This document shows positions 23,045 through 31,501 of a stretch of DNA of 41,942 bases, one piece after another. The notes beneath the pieces are model-generated. The model had not been told where the DNA came from and made no database searches. It saw only the letters and a program-made list of their open reading frames with translations. The translations under genes were made by a program, and so were the position numbers. How positions within the stretch are numbered: position 1 is the stretch's first letter; every line of letters begins with the position of its first letter. Source of the stretch: an uncultured Opitutia bacterium (lineage in GTDB: Bacteria; Verrucomicrobiota; Verrucomicrobiia; Opitutales; Opitutaceae); contig CAIOAO010000040.1 of assembly GCA_903855985.1 (NCBI GenBank), positions 1 through 41,942 of the forward strand. The letters are read 5' to 3'.

Positions 23045-24241
23045 TCAGAGCTTCTTCACCGCGTAGGCCATGGCCTCCGCGATTTTTTCGAGCTGCTCCT
23101 CGGTGTGCATCGCCGAGATGGCGGTGCGGATCAGGTCCTTGCCGGCGGGCACCGCGGGGGCGATGGACATGACGGTGAAGACGCCCTTGTCGAGGAGTGC
23201 CTTCCAGAAGGGGTAAACGCGCTCCTTCGAGCCGAGCACGATCGGCACGGCGGGCGTCTCGCTGTTCCAGATATCCAGGCCCAGGCCCTTGAGCATGGCC
23301 TTGTATTTCTTCGTGTTGGCCCAGAGCCGCTCGAGGTGCTGCGGCTCGCTCTGCATGATCTCGAGCGCGGCCATGGCGGCGGCGGTCTGGCCGGCGCTGA
23401 TGGCGGCGGAGAAAATCGTCTGCTTCGAGTTGGTGCGCAGGTATTCGATCACCTCGCGCGAGCCGGCCACGTAGCCGCCGGTGCTGGCGAGGGACTTGGA
23501 CATGCTGCCGCAGATCAGGTCAACCTTGTCGCCCAGGCCAAAGTGCTCGGTGGTGCCGCGGCCCTGGCGGCCGAGGACGCCGAAGCCGTGGGCATCATCG
23601 AGGATCGTGAAACAGCCGTATTCCTCGCCGATCTCGGTGAGCTCGGGCAGGCGGGCGATGTGGCCCTCCATGGAGTAGACGCCCTCGATCACAAGGAGCT
23701 TGGCGGCGTCGAGATTGCTGGTGCTGAGCACCTCGCGCAGGTCATCCGGGCTGTTGTGCGAGAAGCGCTCGACCGTGGCGTGGGAGAGGCGGATGCCGTC
23801 CCAGAGGCAGGAGTGGAGATTCTTGTCGCCGAGGATGACGTCGCCCTTCTGCGCGAAGGTGGCGACGGTGGTCATCACGGACAGGTAGCCCGCGGCGTGG
23901 ATGTGGCAGGCCTCCTTGCCGAGGAACGCGGCGAGCTTGTCCTCGAGCTCCACGTGGAAGGAGCGCGAGCCGTTGGAGGAGCGGGCGCCGTTGGTGCTCG
24001 TGCCCCACTGGCGGGTGGCGGTGTTGGCGGCCTCGATGACCTTGGGGTGGAAGGACAGCCCGAGGTAATCATTGCTCGAAAGCATGATCATGTCGCGTCC
24101 ACCGAGCCGGACGGTCGTGTCCTTCTGCGACTCCATCGCCAGATAATAGGGCGCGTATTTCAGCCGCATCTTCGTCGCGTAATCATCGCGGCAGCGGTTG
24201 AGAATCGCCTTTTTATTTTTAACGAAGAAGGAAAGCGCCAT
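23045..24241 (-). CDS. Alpha-oxoamine synthase (serine palmitoyltransferase / AONS / KBL family)
   Basis: PLP enzyme that condenses an amino acid with an acyl thioester, releasing CO2 and giving an alpha-amino ketone. The 398-residue protein has the substrate-loop motif SSNDYLGLSFHP, Asp216 and His218 in DDAHGFGVLG, and the PLP lysine Lys249 in GSMSKSLASTGG. Family choices are 8-amino-7-oxononanoate synthase (biotin), 2-amino-3-ketobutyrate ligase, ALA synthase and serine palmitoyltransferase. No other bio or tdh gene is nearby, while an ACP, KAS, thioesterase and glycosyltransferases are. A sphingoid-type role is therefore plausible but not proven. It is the last gene of the minus-strand run from the MBOAT gene. 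Confidence 0.87.
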   Translation of the reverse strand: MALSFFVKNKKAILNRCRDDYATKMRLKYAPYYLAMESQKDTTVRLGGRDMIMLSSNDYLGLSFHPKVIEAANTATRQWGTSTNGARSSNGSRSFHVELEDKLAAFLGKEACHIHAAGYLSVMTTVATFAQKGDVILGDKNLHSCLWDGIRLSHATVERFSHNSPDDLREVLSTSNLDAAKLLVIEGVYSMEGHIARLPELTEIGEEYGCFTILDDAHGFGVLGRQGRGTTEHFGLGDKVDLICGSMSKSLASTGGYVAGSREVIEYLRTNSKQTIFSAAISAGQTAAAMAALEIMQSEPQHLERLWANTKKYKAMLKGLGLDIWNSETPAVPIVLGSKERVYPFWKALLDKGVFTVMSIAPAVPAGKDLIRTAISAMHTEEQLEKIAEAMAYAVKKL

Positions 24242-24301
24242 GGGAGCGATGGACGATGGGGATGGCGGGACGGGCTTGGCAAACGCAAAGGCAGGTCAAA
24301 A

Positions 24302-25465
24302 TCACCCCCGGCGGGGCAATTCCTGCATCCAAGCCGACACTTCGGCGGCATACGCGGACCAGGGCTTGAACGTGCGGGTCCGCGCCGTGGCGGACAGCGC
24401 GGCGAGTTCGGCCGGGTCGGCGAGCAGGCGGGCGATGGCGGCGGCGAGGCTGGTCGCATCCACGGCCGCGAGGGCAAGGCAGCCCCCGTCGCGGGAAAGT
24501 TCGCCGAGGGCGCCCGAGGCGGAGCAGATGCAGGGCCGGCCGCGGGCGAGGCTTTCGATCACGGGCAGGCCGAAACCCTCGGCGAGCGAGGGATAAACCG
24601 TGAAGGCGCAGGCGGCGTAGGCCGCGTCCACGTCGGCATCCGGCAGCGGACCGTCGTAGCGCAGCGGCCGGCCGGCGAGTTGGAGGGCCCGCAGTTTGGC
24701 CAGCGCGACGGCGCCGGTCTGCCGCTGGACCGAGCCGACTAGGCGCAGCTCAAACTTCTCGCCGCGGGTCCAGAGCAGTTCGCAGGCCTCGAGCAGGGCG
24801 AGGTGATTCTTGCGGCCCTCGAGGGTGCCGACCGACAGCACGACGGGAGTTTCGGCGCTGGTGGCGGCAGGCTGGTCCGCGACGGGCGGCAGATCGACAC
24901 CCAGGGAAATGGTTTTGACCGGCGGCGGATTGGACTCTCCCAGCCAGCGCCAGTAGGCGAGGAGTGATTCCCGGGATTCCTCCGACACGGCCGCGATGCC
25001 ATCGAAACGCAGCAACTCCTGCAGGTAGCCGGGGAAACGGGCCACAGTGCCGGCCGGGGAGAGCTCGGGAAAACGCAGGGCAATCGCGTCATGGAAAACC
25101 GCCACGCGTGGAAAAACCTCCGGCAGCCGCGCGGCCACGGCGGGAGAGAAAACCTCGGCGGTGAGGAAACCGCAAAAGTCGCCGCGCAGGCCCAGGTCCG
25201 CCGCGCGGGTGTTGAAGCGGCGCCACCGGCTGCGCCAGCGGGCGGTCCACGGCCACTGCGCCCCGCGCGTTGCGCTCGTGTCGGTGGCCGAGAGGTTGGC
25301 GAGTTCCCATGCCTCGAGCGGCCGCCATTCCCCGAGATAGGGATCATGCGTGACCGCGGTCGCCGTCGCGCCCAGTTCGCGGTGCAGCGCGCGCGCCACG
25401 CGCTGGATGCCGGTGCGGGCCCGCGTGTGGCTGGTGTGGGTCAGGTCGAGCAGGAGGGCGGGCAT
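24302..25465 (-). CDS. GT4-family glycosyltransferase (paralogue of the gene at 21994)
   Basis: A 387-residue glycosyltransferase starting MPALLLDLTHTSHTRARTGIQRVARAL, an opening seen in GT4 proteins with the RTGIQR motif. The donor domain has LSVGTLEGRKNHLALLEA and SLAEGFGLPVIESLARGRPCICS with the E-x7-E pair. Shared segments with the gene at 21994 (TAEVFSPAV, FHDAIALRFP, ARFPGYLQEL, VSEESRESL, YWRWLG) show paralogy. ATG 25465 is chosen; a TTG at 25486 is in frame. It lies between the GT-C gene and the oxoamine synthase on the same strand, probably in one operon. Confidence 0.88.
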   Translation of the reverse strand: MPALLLDLTHTSHTRARTGIQRVARALHRELGATATAVTHDPYLGEWRPLEAWELANLSATDTSATRGAQWPWTARWRSRWRRFNTRAADLGLRGDFCGFLTAEVFSPAVAARLPEVFPRVAVFHDAIALRFPELSPAGTVARFPGYLQELLRFDGIAAVSEESRESLLAYWRWLGESNPPPVKTISLGVDLPPVADQPAATSAETPVVLSVGTLEGRKNHLALLEACELLWTRGEKFELRLVGSVQRQTGAVALAKLRALQLAGRPLRYDGPLPDADVDAAYAACAFTVYPSLAEGFGLPVIESLARGRPCICSASGALGELSRDGGCLALAAVDATSLAAAIARLLADPAELAALSATARTRTFKPWSAYAAEVSAWMQELPRRG

Positions 25466-25511
25466 GGCGTGCGGGGAATCGGTCAACGGACTGGGGGTGC
25501 CCCGGGGTGAC

Positions 25512-27005
25512 TCACGGTTGCTGCCCTGCGGAAACCGGTGGAGTGGCCGGCAGGTGCAGCTTGTACAGGGGCATGCCGCCCCACAGCGGAATCACCGTGA
25601 TCATTTCCGAGGGAAAATCCTTCAGAATTTGCCGGATGACCGGATGGTTGAGGTTCCACGACTCGACCAGAAGATAAACGTCTCGCTGCCGCCGCAGGCC
25701 CTCGCGAACCAGGTTCGGCGGGTCGTCCTGGACCGAGACAAAGCCGGTCAGCTCCGAGTAAAGGCGGAAGGAACCGGCAAATTCGACGCAACCCACGAAG
25801 CTGTGCGCTGGCACGATGGCGGCGACGCGCTGGACGACATCATAGTAGACGTGCCCCTTGTTGCGCTCCCAGAGATCCTGCTGGCTCCGGCCAAAATGAA
25901 TTTCCCACAGGGGCAGCAAGGCGATCGAGGCAAACAGGACGACGATGCGCCAGTCGCGCCAGGGGGGCTTGGCCGCGGCGGTGCGCCAGCGGTCGCGCAG
26001 CCGGCTGAAACCGCCCGCGGCGAGCAGGAAAATCGCCGGGTAGCCCGGCAGCAGGAAGCGGGTCCACCACCAGCGGTCACCGCCCGAACGCCAGAAGCAA
26101 TAGAATGCCAGGAAGACCGTGAACCACAGGACCTGGAATAATTTCTCCCGGCTCCACGGCCGCAGCCCCCACAGCGCGAGCGCGATGATGACCGGGCTGC
26201 ACTGGGCCAGGGTTTGCCAGAGATAGAACCCGACGTGCTGGGTAAACACCTCGCGGGCGAGGTCACCCCGGAAATCGGCGTAGCCGGTCCGCAGGGGACT
26301 GCCGTAGATGGTGAAATTGTACAGGCCGTAGAGCACGACCGGTCCGGCGAGATAAAGTCCGTAGCGGATGAGCCGGCGGTCGCGCCAAAGCGGCAGGACG
26401 AAAACCGCGAGAAAGAGCACGTTGGTCGGCCGCACGCAAAAACTGTACCCGAGCACCCAGGCCGAAAGCAGCAGCAGCCCCCGGCGGTAGGCGAGGTAGG
26501 CACCGATCAGGCACATGGCGGCGAGGAGATCGCTCATCAGGGTGGTGCTGCCAAAGACCACGATGGGAAAAAACGCCCATGCGAGGGTGAAGACGGCGGC
26601 CACCCAGCGGTCGGTAAAGTCGCGGATCAGGAAAAACATCAGCAGGCACGAGATCAGACCGAGGAGCGGGGTAACGAAGAAGGTCAGCCCGGCCATGCTC
26701 CCCGCCGCGAGCAGCAGCGGAAAGCCCGGTGTATATTGCGGTACGGCGTGGCTGCCCGCGACCACGTAGCCGAACGGCACGATGGCCGGGTACTGGTCGC
26801 ACGGGAATGCGGTGGGCAGGAACACCCGGCCGGTCTTCAGCAGTTCGCCCTGCTGGTAGTAGCCATACCAGTCGGTCGCGCCCACGTAACGCTGGCGAAA
26901 GGTAGCATACACGAGGAAGACGCCGACCAGCAGGGCCGGAAAAATCCAGCGGAAGAAGATCCGGTCAAACCGGGCGGCGGTCGGGGTCAGGGCGGCGGCG
27001 GTCAT
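25512..27005 (-). CDS. Polytopic membrane protein, probable GT-C (GT39/ArnT-like) glycosyltransferase
   Basis: A 497-residue protein with roughly ten to twelve hydrophobic segments by eye. After the first segment the loop reads YVGATDWYGYYQQGELLKTG, matching the Asp-plus-aromatic first-loop motif of GT-C enzymes that use polyprenyl-phosphate sugars. A soluble C-terminal region follows residue ~390. Such enzymes transfer a sugar from a lipid carrier on the outer face of the membrane. It overlaps the AlgJ-like gene by 4 bases, so it is likely part of the same polysaccharide decoration operon. Donor and acceptor are unknown. Confidence 0.75.
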   Translation of the reverse strand: MTAAALTPTAARFDRIFFRWIFPALLVGVFLVYATFRQRYVGATDWYGYYQQGELLKTGRVFLPTAFPCDQYPAIVPFGYVVAGSHAVPQYTPGFPLLLAAGSMAGLTFFVTPLLGLISCLLMFFLIRDFTDRWVAAVFTLAWAFFPIVVFGSTTLMSDLLAAMCLIGAYLAYRRGLLLLSAWVLGYSFCVRPTNVLFLAVFVLPLWRDRRLIRYGLYLAGPVVLYGLYNFTIYGSPLRTGYADFRGDLAREVFTQHVGFYLWQTLAQCSPVIIALALWGLRPWSREKLFQVLWFTVFLAFYCFWRSGGDRWWWTRFLLPGYPAIFLLAAGGFSRLRDRWRTAAAKPPWRDWRIVVLFASIALLPLWEIHFGRSQQDLWERNKGHVYYDVVQRVAAIVPAHSFVGCVEFAGSFRLYSELTGFVSVQDDPPNLVREGLRRQRDVYLLVESWNLNHPVIRQILKDFPSEMITVIPLWGGMPLYKLHLPATPPVSAGQQP

Positions 27006-28162
27006 GGCAGGGCCCGGTCCAGGGTTTCGATGAAGCCCCAGGAATCGAAGTCGAAGGCGATCTCCGTCCAGACAATGACCACGGCGTCATACGATTTCAG
27101 CCGGACCTCCCAGTCGATTTTTTTCAGGTCGGTGTCCTGCTTCACGGCACCGGGGATGCGGTAGACCGTGTTGAAATAATACAGCGACTCCGAGGGCTGC
27201 ATGGCGTGCGCCGCGTAGAGCTGGTCAATCAGCACCCAGCCGAAACTGTCATGGACCCAGAGGATGCGCGGCAGCTGGTCGGTGGGGACGGCATGCTGCG
27301 GCTGGAGCACGGGGTAGGGCTGGGAGTGCTCGTAGGGCGAAGTGACGAGCAGGTTGGTGAGGTCAAGGAGGTCGCGGTCGGTCACGCGCGGCGGCCCCAC
27401 CGGGGTGGAGGAGACGGTGAACTCGGGCAGCGGGTGGCGCATGCCGGGGTTGAGCCGGGCGCGGATTTCCCCGAGCACGCGCAGCGAGGACTGGTAACTC
27501 CAGTGGGTGCCGGCGCGGGCGAAGAGGTTGCGTTCGCCGGCGGCCTTCCACGCCGCATAGCGGGCGGGACCGTCGTAGTAATTGATCCCGGCCGCCTGCA
27601 GGAGCGGCCGCGCGAGCTCGAAATCCGAGAGATTGTCCGCGGGTTTGCGTCCGCCAAAATAAGCCGCCGGCACGTGCTCCGGGTAAACCTCCACCTTGCT
27701 GGGGGCCACGACCACGAGCAGCGGGATGCCGCGGCGGGCGAGTTTTTCCTGCACGGACTTGAGCCGCTGCACCACGGAGGGCACCGCGGCCCGCCACAGG
27801 CTGGGGGTCACCGCGGTCTCGATGTACTGGTATTCGAAGAACCAGTCGTGTTCGCCGGCGATGACGCGCGAGCCCTCGGAGCGCGGGTTGACCTCGCCGA
27901 AGAAGGTGTAGGAAACCTGGTTGTCGAGCATGACCCAGAAGTTCCGCAGGCCGACGCGGACGTTGTACCAGGCCTCGATTTCGCGGGCGGTTTTGCCGGC
28001 CTTGAACTCAGTCCAATCCCACTTCACCGGTGGAGGCTCGGCGCTGACCCCGCGCAACTTTTCGCCCTGCGGCAGAAACGGCCACACGGCCTGCAGGCCC
28101 ACCAGCGCGAGGGTGCCGGTGAAAAGCGTGACGAGCAGGGTTGGCCAGGGGCGGCGGGTCAT
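27002..28162 (-). CDS. AlgJ/AlgX-like (SGNH-type) polysaccharide acetylation protein
   Basis: A 386-residue protein with one N-terminal membrane anchor (about residues 8-28) and a periplasmic domain of the alginate O-acetyltransferase type: HDWFFEYQY, VVVAPSKVEVYPEHVP, GTHWSYQSS (His220, Trp221) and WVHDSFGW with candidate nucleophile Ser306. In AlgX and AlgJ the first of these active-site motifs reads DTHW; here the Asp is Gly218, so the usual Asp-His pair is broken. It lies directly after the MBOAT gene (10-base gap), the standard pairing in which the MBOAT protein passes acetyl groups across the membrane to this protein. Confidence 0.82.
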   Translation of the reverse strand: MTRRPWPTLLVTLFTGTLALVGLQAVWPFLPQGEKLRGVSAEPPPVKWDWTEFKAGKTAREIEAWYNVRVGLRNFWVMLDNQVSYTFFGEVNPRSEGSRVIAGEHDWFFEYQYIETAVTPSLWRAAVPSVVQRLKSVQEKLARRGIPLLVVVAPSKVEVYPEHVPAAYFGGRKPADNLSDFELARPLLQAAGINYYDGPARYAAWKAAGERNLFARAGTHWSYQSSLRVLGEIRARLNPGMRHPLPEFTVSSTPVGPPRVTDRDLLDLTNLLVTSPYEHSQPYPVLQPQHAVPTDQLPRILWVHDSFGWVLIDQLYAAHAMQPSESLYYFNTVYRIPGAVKQDTDLKKIDWEVRLKSYDAVVIVWTEIAFDFDSWGFIETLDRALP

Positions 28163-28172
28163 GGGTCGGTCC

Positions 28173-29618
28173 TCAGAAGCGGAAATAAATGAAGGGATTG
28201 TAGCTCTGGCCGGCGAGGGCGGCCGAGGCGAGGAGCAGGCAGGCCGCGGCGATCACGGTGCGCAGGACGCCGCCGCGGAAGCTGCGGGGCAGCGGGTCAT
28301 CCCAGCCGAAGCGCGTCCAGAAGCGGTCCGGGAGGAAACTGATCACCGCGGCCAGCAGCAGCACGGCGGTGGCGCGGCGGGAGATCACCTCGGGCCAGAC
28401 AAAATCCAGCGGCGGATTCACCGCGTTCCAGTGGGCGAAGTCAAAGAGCCGGCCGACATAGGTGATCGCATCGGCCAGGGTCGCGGTGCGGAACAGCACC
28501 CAGCCCAGCAGGACGAGGAGGAACGTGAGGACGGTGCCGAGCACGGCCGGCAGGCGTTCGAGCCGCTGGCGGCCGAGGCCGCGCTCGAGGGAAAGCAGGG
28601 AGCCGTGGTAGGCGCCCCACGCGATGAAGCTTGTGCTGGCGCCGTGCCAGAAGCCGGACACGAGGAAGACGAGCCAGAGGTTGAGGCCGGTGCGGGACGA
28701 ACCGGCGCGGTTGCCGCCGAGCGGGATGTACAGGTAGTCCCGCATGAAATTCGTCAGCGAGATGTGCCAGCGCCGCCAGAACTCGGTCACCGAGCGCGCG
28801 GTGTAGGGCCGGTTGAAATTCTCGATGAACTCGAAACCCATCATCCGGGCGAGGCCGATGGCCATGTCGGAGTAACCGGCAAAATCAAAGTAGATCTGGA
28901 AGGTGTAGCAGAGGATGCCGACCCAGGCGTAGGCCGCGGGCAGGCTGGCGAGGTCGTGGCCGAAGATGCGGTCGGCGACGAGGCCGAGCGGATTGGCGAA
29001 GAGGACCTTGCGCCCGAGGCCGAGCAGGAAGCGCCACGCGCCGGCCAGGAAGCGGTCGGCGGTGTGGTCGCGGTGCTCAATCTGCCCGGCGATGTCATGG
29101 TAGCGGATGATCGGCCCGGCGATAAGCTGCGGAAACAGCATCACGTAGAGCAGGAAGTCCGGGAGGTTGCGCGCGGGGCGGGAAGTGCCGCGGTAGACGT
29201 CCACCAGGTAGCTGATCTTCTGGAACGTGAAGAACGACACGCCGATCGGCAGCGCCACGGCGGTCCAGGCGATGCTGCCATGCCGCAGGTAGCCGAGCAG
29301 GCCGTTGAGGTTCGCGACGAAGAAATTGCTGTATTTGCAGTAGACGAGCAGCGCGAGGCTCGCGACCAGCCCGAGGGCCAGCAGCCACTGGCGCGGGCGG
29401 CGGGAGGTGACCGGGAGACGCTGGATCCCAAGGCTGATGAGATAAACCACCACGCTGGCAACGAGCAGGATCCCGGCAAAGACGGGTTCACCCCAGGCGT
29501 AGAAAACAACACTCGCGACCAGCGCCACCGCGTTGCGCCAGCGCAGTGGGGCCAGATAATAGCAGCCCAAAAACAGGGGCAGAAAAGCGTAGAGAAAAAA
29601 TAACGAGGCGAAAACCAT
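28173..29618 (-). CDS. MBOAT-family O-acyltransferase (AlgI/DltB-like)
   Basis: A 481-residue polytopic membrane protein of the AlgI type. It carries WRRWHISLTNFMRDYLYIPLGGNR (His285 in this motif) and the conserved membrane His325 in FLVSGFWHGAS, the residues essential in AlgI and DltB. It should move acetyl groups from a cytoplasmic donor to the periplasm for O-acetylation of an exopolysaccharide. It is the first gene of a minus-strand operon continuing into the AlgJ-like protein, GT-C, GT4 and possibly the oxoamine synthase. Start is ATG 29618; no Shine-Dalgarno is evident. Confidence 0.93.
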   Translation of the reverse strand: MVFASLFFLYAFLPLFLGCYYLAPLRWRNAVALVASVVFYAWGEPVFAGILLVASVVVYLISLGIQRLPVTSRRPRQWLLALGLVASLALLVYCKYSNFFVANLNGLLGYLRHGSIAWTAVALPIGVSFFTFQKISYLVDVYRGTSRPARNLPDFLLYVMLFPQLIAGPIIRYHDIAGQIEHRDHTADRFLAGAWRFLLGLGRKVLFANPLGLVADRIFGHDLASLPAAYAWVGILCYTFQIYFDFAGYSDMAIGLARMMGFEFIENFNRPYTARSVTEFWRRWHISLTNFMRDYLYIPLGGNRAGSSRTGLNLWLVFLVSGFWHGASTSFIAWGAYHGSLLSLERGLGRQRLERLPAVLGTVLTFLLVLLGWVLFRTATLADAITYVGRLFDFAHWNAVNPPLDFVWPEVISRRATAVLLLAAVISFLPDRFWTRFGWDDPLPRSFRGGVLRTVIAAACLLLASAALAGQSYNPFIYFRF

Positions 29619-29724
29619 TTAGGAGTGTCGAGCGGCAGTGGAAGCAGCTGGGCGGGATGTGATTAAGGAAGACAAATACGGGGCCGATAAACTCTAGTGG
29701 CGAGGCAAAATACCGGTGAAATAT

Positions 29725-29757
29725 CCCTTCCGGCTCACCCGGGAATCAGCGGAAGGG
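29725..29757 (-). terminator. hairpin downstream of the GT4 gene at 29792
   Basis: Arms cccttccggct and agcggaaggg pair with one bulged base around a 12-base loop, in the 173-base gap before the MBOAT gene. The feature is correctly placed to end the GT4 transcript, but no U-run follows. Confidence 0.4.
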
Positions 29758-29766
29758 TTAATGTAA

Positions 29767-29782
29767 ATGGTCGTCAGACCAT
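29767..29782 (-). terminator. short perfect hairpin 10 bases past the GT4 stop
   Basis: The stem atggtc / gaccat with a gtca loop immediately follows the GT4 stop at 29792. It could assist the larger hairpin at 29725-29757; on its own it is a weak signal. Confidence 0.3.
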
Positions 29783-29791
29783 GGGGATAAA

Positions 29792-31426
29792 CTAAACGAT
29801 ATTCTCGAGCCGCTGCCGGTACCGCGCGCCGATGACGGCGGGTGAGAAACGCTGCTCCATCGTAACCCGCGCGGCGGCACCGAGCCGGGCCGCGAGCGCC
29901 GGGTCGCCCGATATTTTTCGCATCCACGCCGCGGCCTGGTCCACGTCGGCCTCCGCCCAGACCGAGCCCTTCATGTAGGGCCCATGATTCTGTTCCAAAG
30001 TGACGATGCGGGCGTCCACCGGGCAGCCGTTGTCGGCGGTGACATACTCGGCGGTGGCGGACCAGTTCGTGGAGATGACGGGCTTGCCGAGATACATGCA
30101 CTCCGCGACCGCGAGGCCGAAGCCCTCGGCGCGGTGAAGGGAGACAAAACAGTCGCAGGCGGACTCGAGCTGGTAGATTTCGGCACGGGTGAGGGTGTCG
30201 GAGATCAACACCGTGCCCGGCAGGTCGGCCACGGCCGCCTGGAGCGCGGCGAAGTCGGCCTCGTTGCCGGCGACGTTCTGGACCTTCACGACGAGGGCCG
30301 CGTGCGCGCCAGCGAGGCCCGACCGGCGGAACGCCGCGATCACCGCGCCGGGATTCTTGCGCGCGGAGTAGGAGTTGAGGTCGTAGATGAAGAGGAAAAG
30401 GAACTTGTCTGCCGGCAGCCGGAACCGAGGCCGGAAATCTCCAGCGGGCCGGTCGAACGCGATGGCGTGGGGCATCCGGATGACGGGGAGCGGCGACTTC
30501 ATCTCAAGGGCAAGGCGGGTGAAATCGCTGGGGCACCAGATTTCGTCGTAGTAACCGAAGGCCGTCATCCAGGCGTCGGGAAACTCGGGTAGTTCCCACG
30601 CCCAATAGGCGATGTTGTATTTCCCGGCCGAAAATCTTTTGCCGTGGTGATGCTCGAGGTCGTGGGTGGCCGGCGGGTCGAGGTGCACGATGTTCACCGG
30701 GTGGGGATTCGTGTTTTGGAGGCGGGCGGCGTAGGTCTGGTCGCCGAGGCGGTTCTTGCAGTGCAGCTTCAGCGGCACGAGCGCGGCCGGGATGGCGGCG
30801 GCGTCGGCGGCGCGGACCATGCAGCGGGCCGATTCGCCCACGCCGAGGTCGGCGGTGAGGAAGCCGGCGATATTGATCCCGCGCCCGGCATGCTTCCGGG
30901 CGTAGGCGATCGAGTAGGGGGCGAGGCGGATGGAGAAGTCGAAGATAACCTCGCCCGTGTCATCGGTCAGCGTGGTGATCCGGAGCTGGCGGTTTTTATT
31001 CTGCGCACGGAAGCGCTGCAGGGACGCGAGCCCGGTGATGCGCCCGAGCCAGGCGAGGAAATTGGCGCGTCCGGTACCCTGCAGGGCGAGGGAGATGACG
31101 GCAACATGGTCGGCGGAGTCGGCGGGCAGGCGGAGGGCGAGTTCGAAAGGGCCGGGCGGCTGCTGTCGGAGTTCGCCGGCGAATCCGCCGTTGATGCGGA
31201 CGACCAGGTCCGGGGCGGAGACTTCCAGCCCGCGAACCTCGGGATGCGGTTGGAAGTGGCCGCGCAGGGTCAGGGTGCGGACCCGGCCGACAGGGGGCAG
31301 GCGGAGTTCAGCGGTCTCCTTGATCCAGACAGACGACGAATCAAAGTCGTCAAAAAACAGCCCGGTGGCGTGCGAGGCGCGCCACGTGGGGGTGGCACCG
31401 GAAAGGTTGGAACGGGCGGCGCACAT
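29792..31426 (-). CDS. GT4-family glycosyltransferase with N-terminal beta-rich domain
   Basis: A 544-residue protein. Residues ~190-544 form a GT4 enzyme: INIAGFLTADLGVGESAR at the acceptor side, YNIAYWAWELPEFPDAW, and the donor motif EGFGLAVAE (434-442) followed by YLGKPVISTNWSA. Proteins with the LGVGESAR and WAWELPEFP segments are common in multi-enzyme rhamnan and O-antigen synthesis. The N-terminal ~185 residues alternate hydrophobic and polar residues (VRTLTLRGHFQPHP, DLVVRINGGFAG) like a beta sandwich; I do not recognise a named family. It diverges from the methyltransferase at 31502. Confidence 0.87.
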   Translation of the reverse strand: MCAARSNLSGATPTWRASHATGLFFDDFDSSSVWIKETAELRLPPVGRVRTLTLRGHFQPHPEVRGLEVSAPDLVVRINGGFAGELRQQPPGPFELALRLPADSADHVAVISLALQGTGRANFLAWLGRITGLASLQRFRAQNKNRQLRITTLTDDTGEVIFDFSIRLAPYSIAYARKHAGRGINIAGFLTADLGVGESARCMVRAADAAAIPAALVPLKLHCKNRLGDQTYAARLQNTNPHPVNIVHLDPPATHDLEHHHGKRFSAGKYNIAYWAWELPEFPDAWMTAFGYYDEIWCPSDFTRLALEMKSPLPVIRMPHAIAFDRPAGDFRPRFRLPADKFLFLFIYDLNSYSARKNPGAVIAAFRRSGLAGAHAALVVKVQNVAGNEADFAALQAAVADLPGTVLISDTLTRAEIYQLESACDCFVSLHRAEGFGLAVAECMYLGKPVISTNWSATAEYVTADNGCPVDARIVTLEQNHGPYMKGSVWAEADVDQAAAWMRKISGDPALAARLGAAARVTMEQRFSPAVIGARYRQRLENIV

Positions 31427-31457
31427 GAAAGGGTGGGCTAGAGCGAAGGCGGACGCG

Positions 31458-31471
31458 TTTGCCTTGGCAAA
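31458..31471. promoter_or_regulatory. perfect dyad tttgcc-tt-ggcaaa in a divergent gap
   Basis: A 6-bp perfect inverted repeat with a 2-base spacer lies in the 75-base gap between divergent GT4 and methyltransferase genes. It has the size of a small operator half-site pair. No regulator is nearby, so function is speculative. Confidence 0.3.
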
Positions 31472-31501
31472 GCTTTATCCCGCGGTTTCCATGCCCTGCA
31501 C

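Noticed and set aside
23045-24241. Biotin synthesis assignment (bioF) for the oxoamine synthase
   Set aside because: The family allows it, but no other bio gene is present and the neighbours are lipid and glycan genes; left as family-level call.
27921-29603. 560-residue plus-strand frame opposite the MBOAT gene
   Set aside because: Highly charged, low-complexity translation; the opposite strand holds a complete MBOAT protein.
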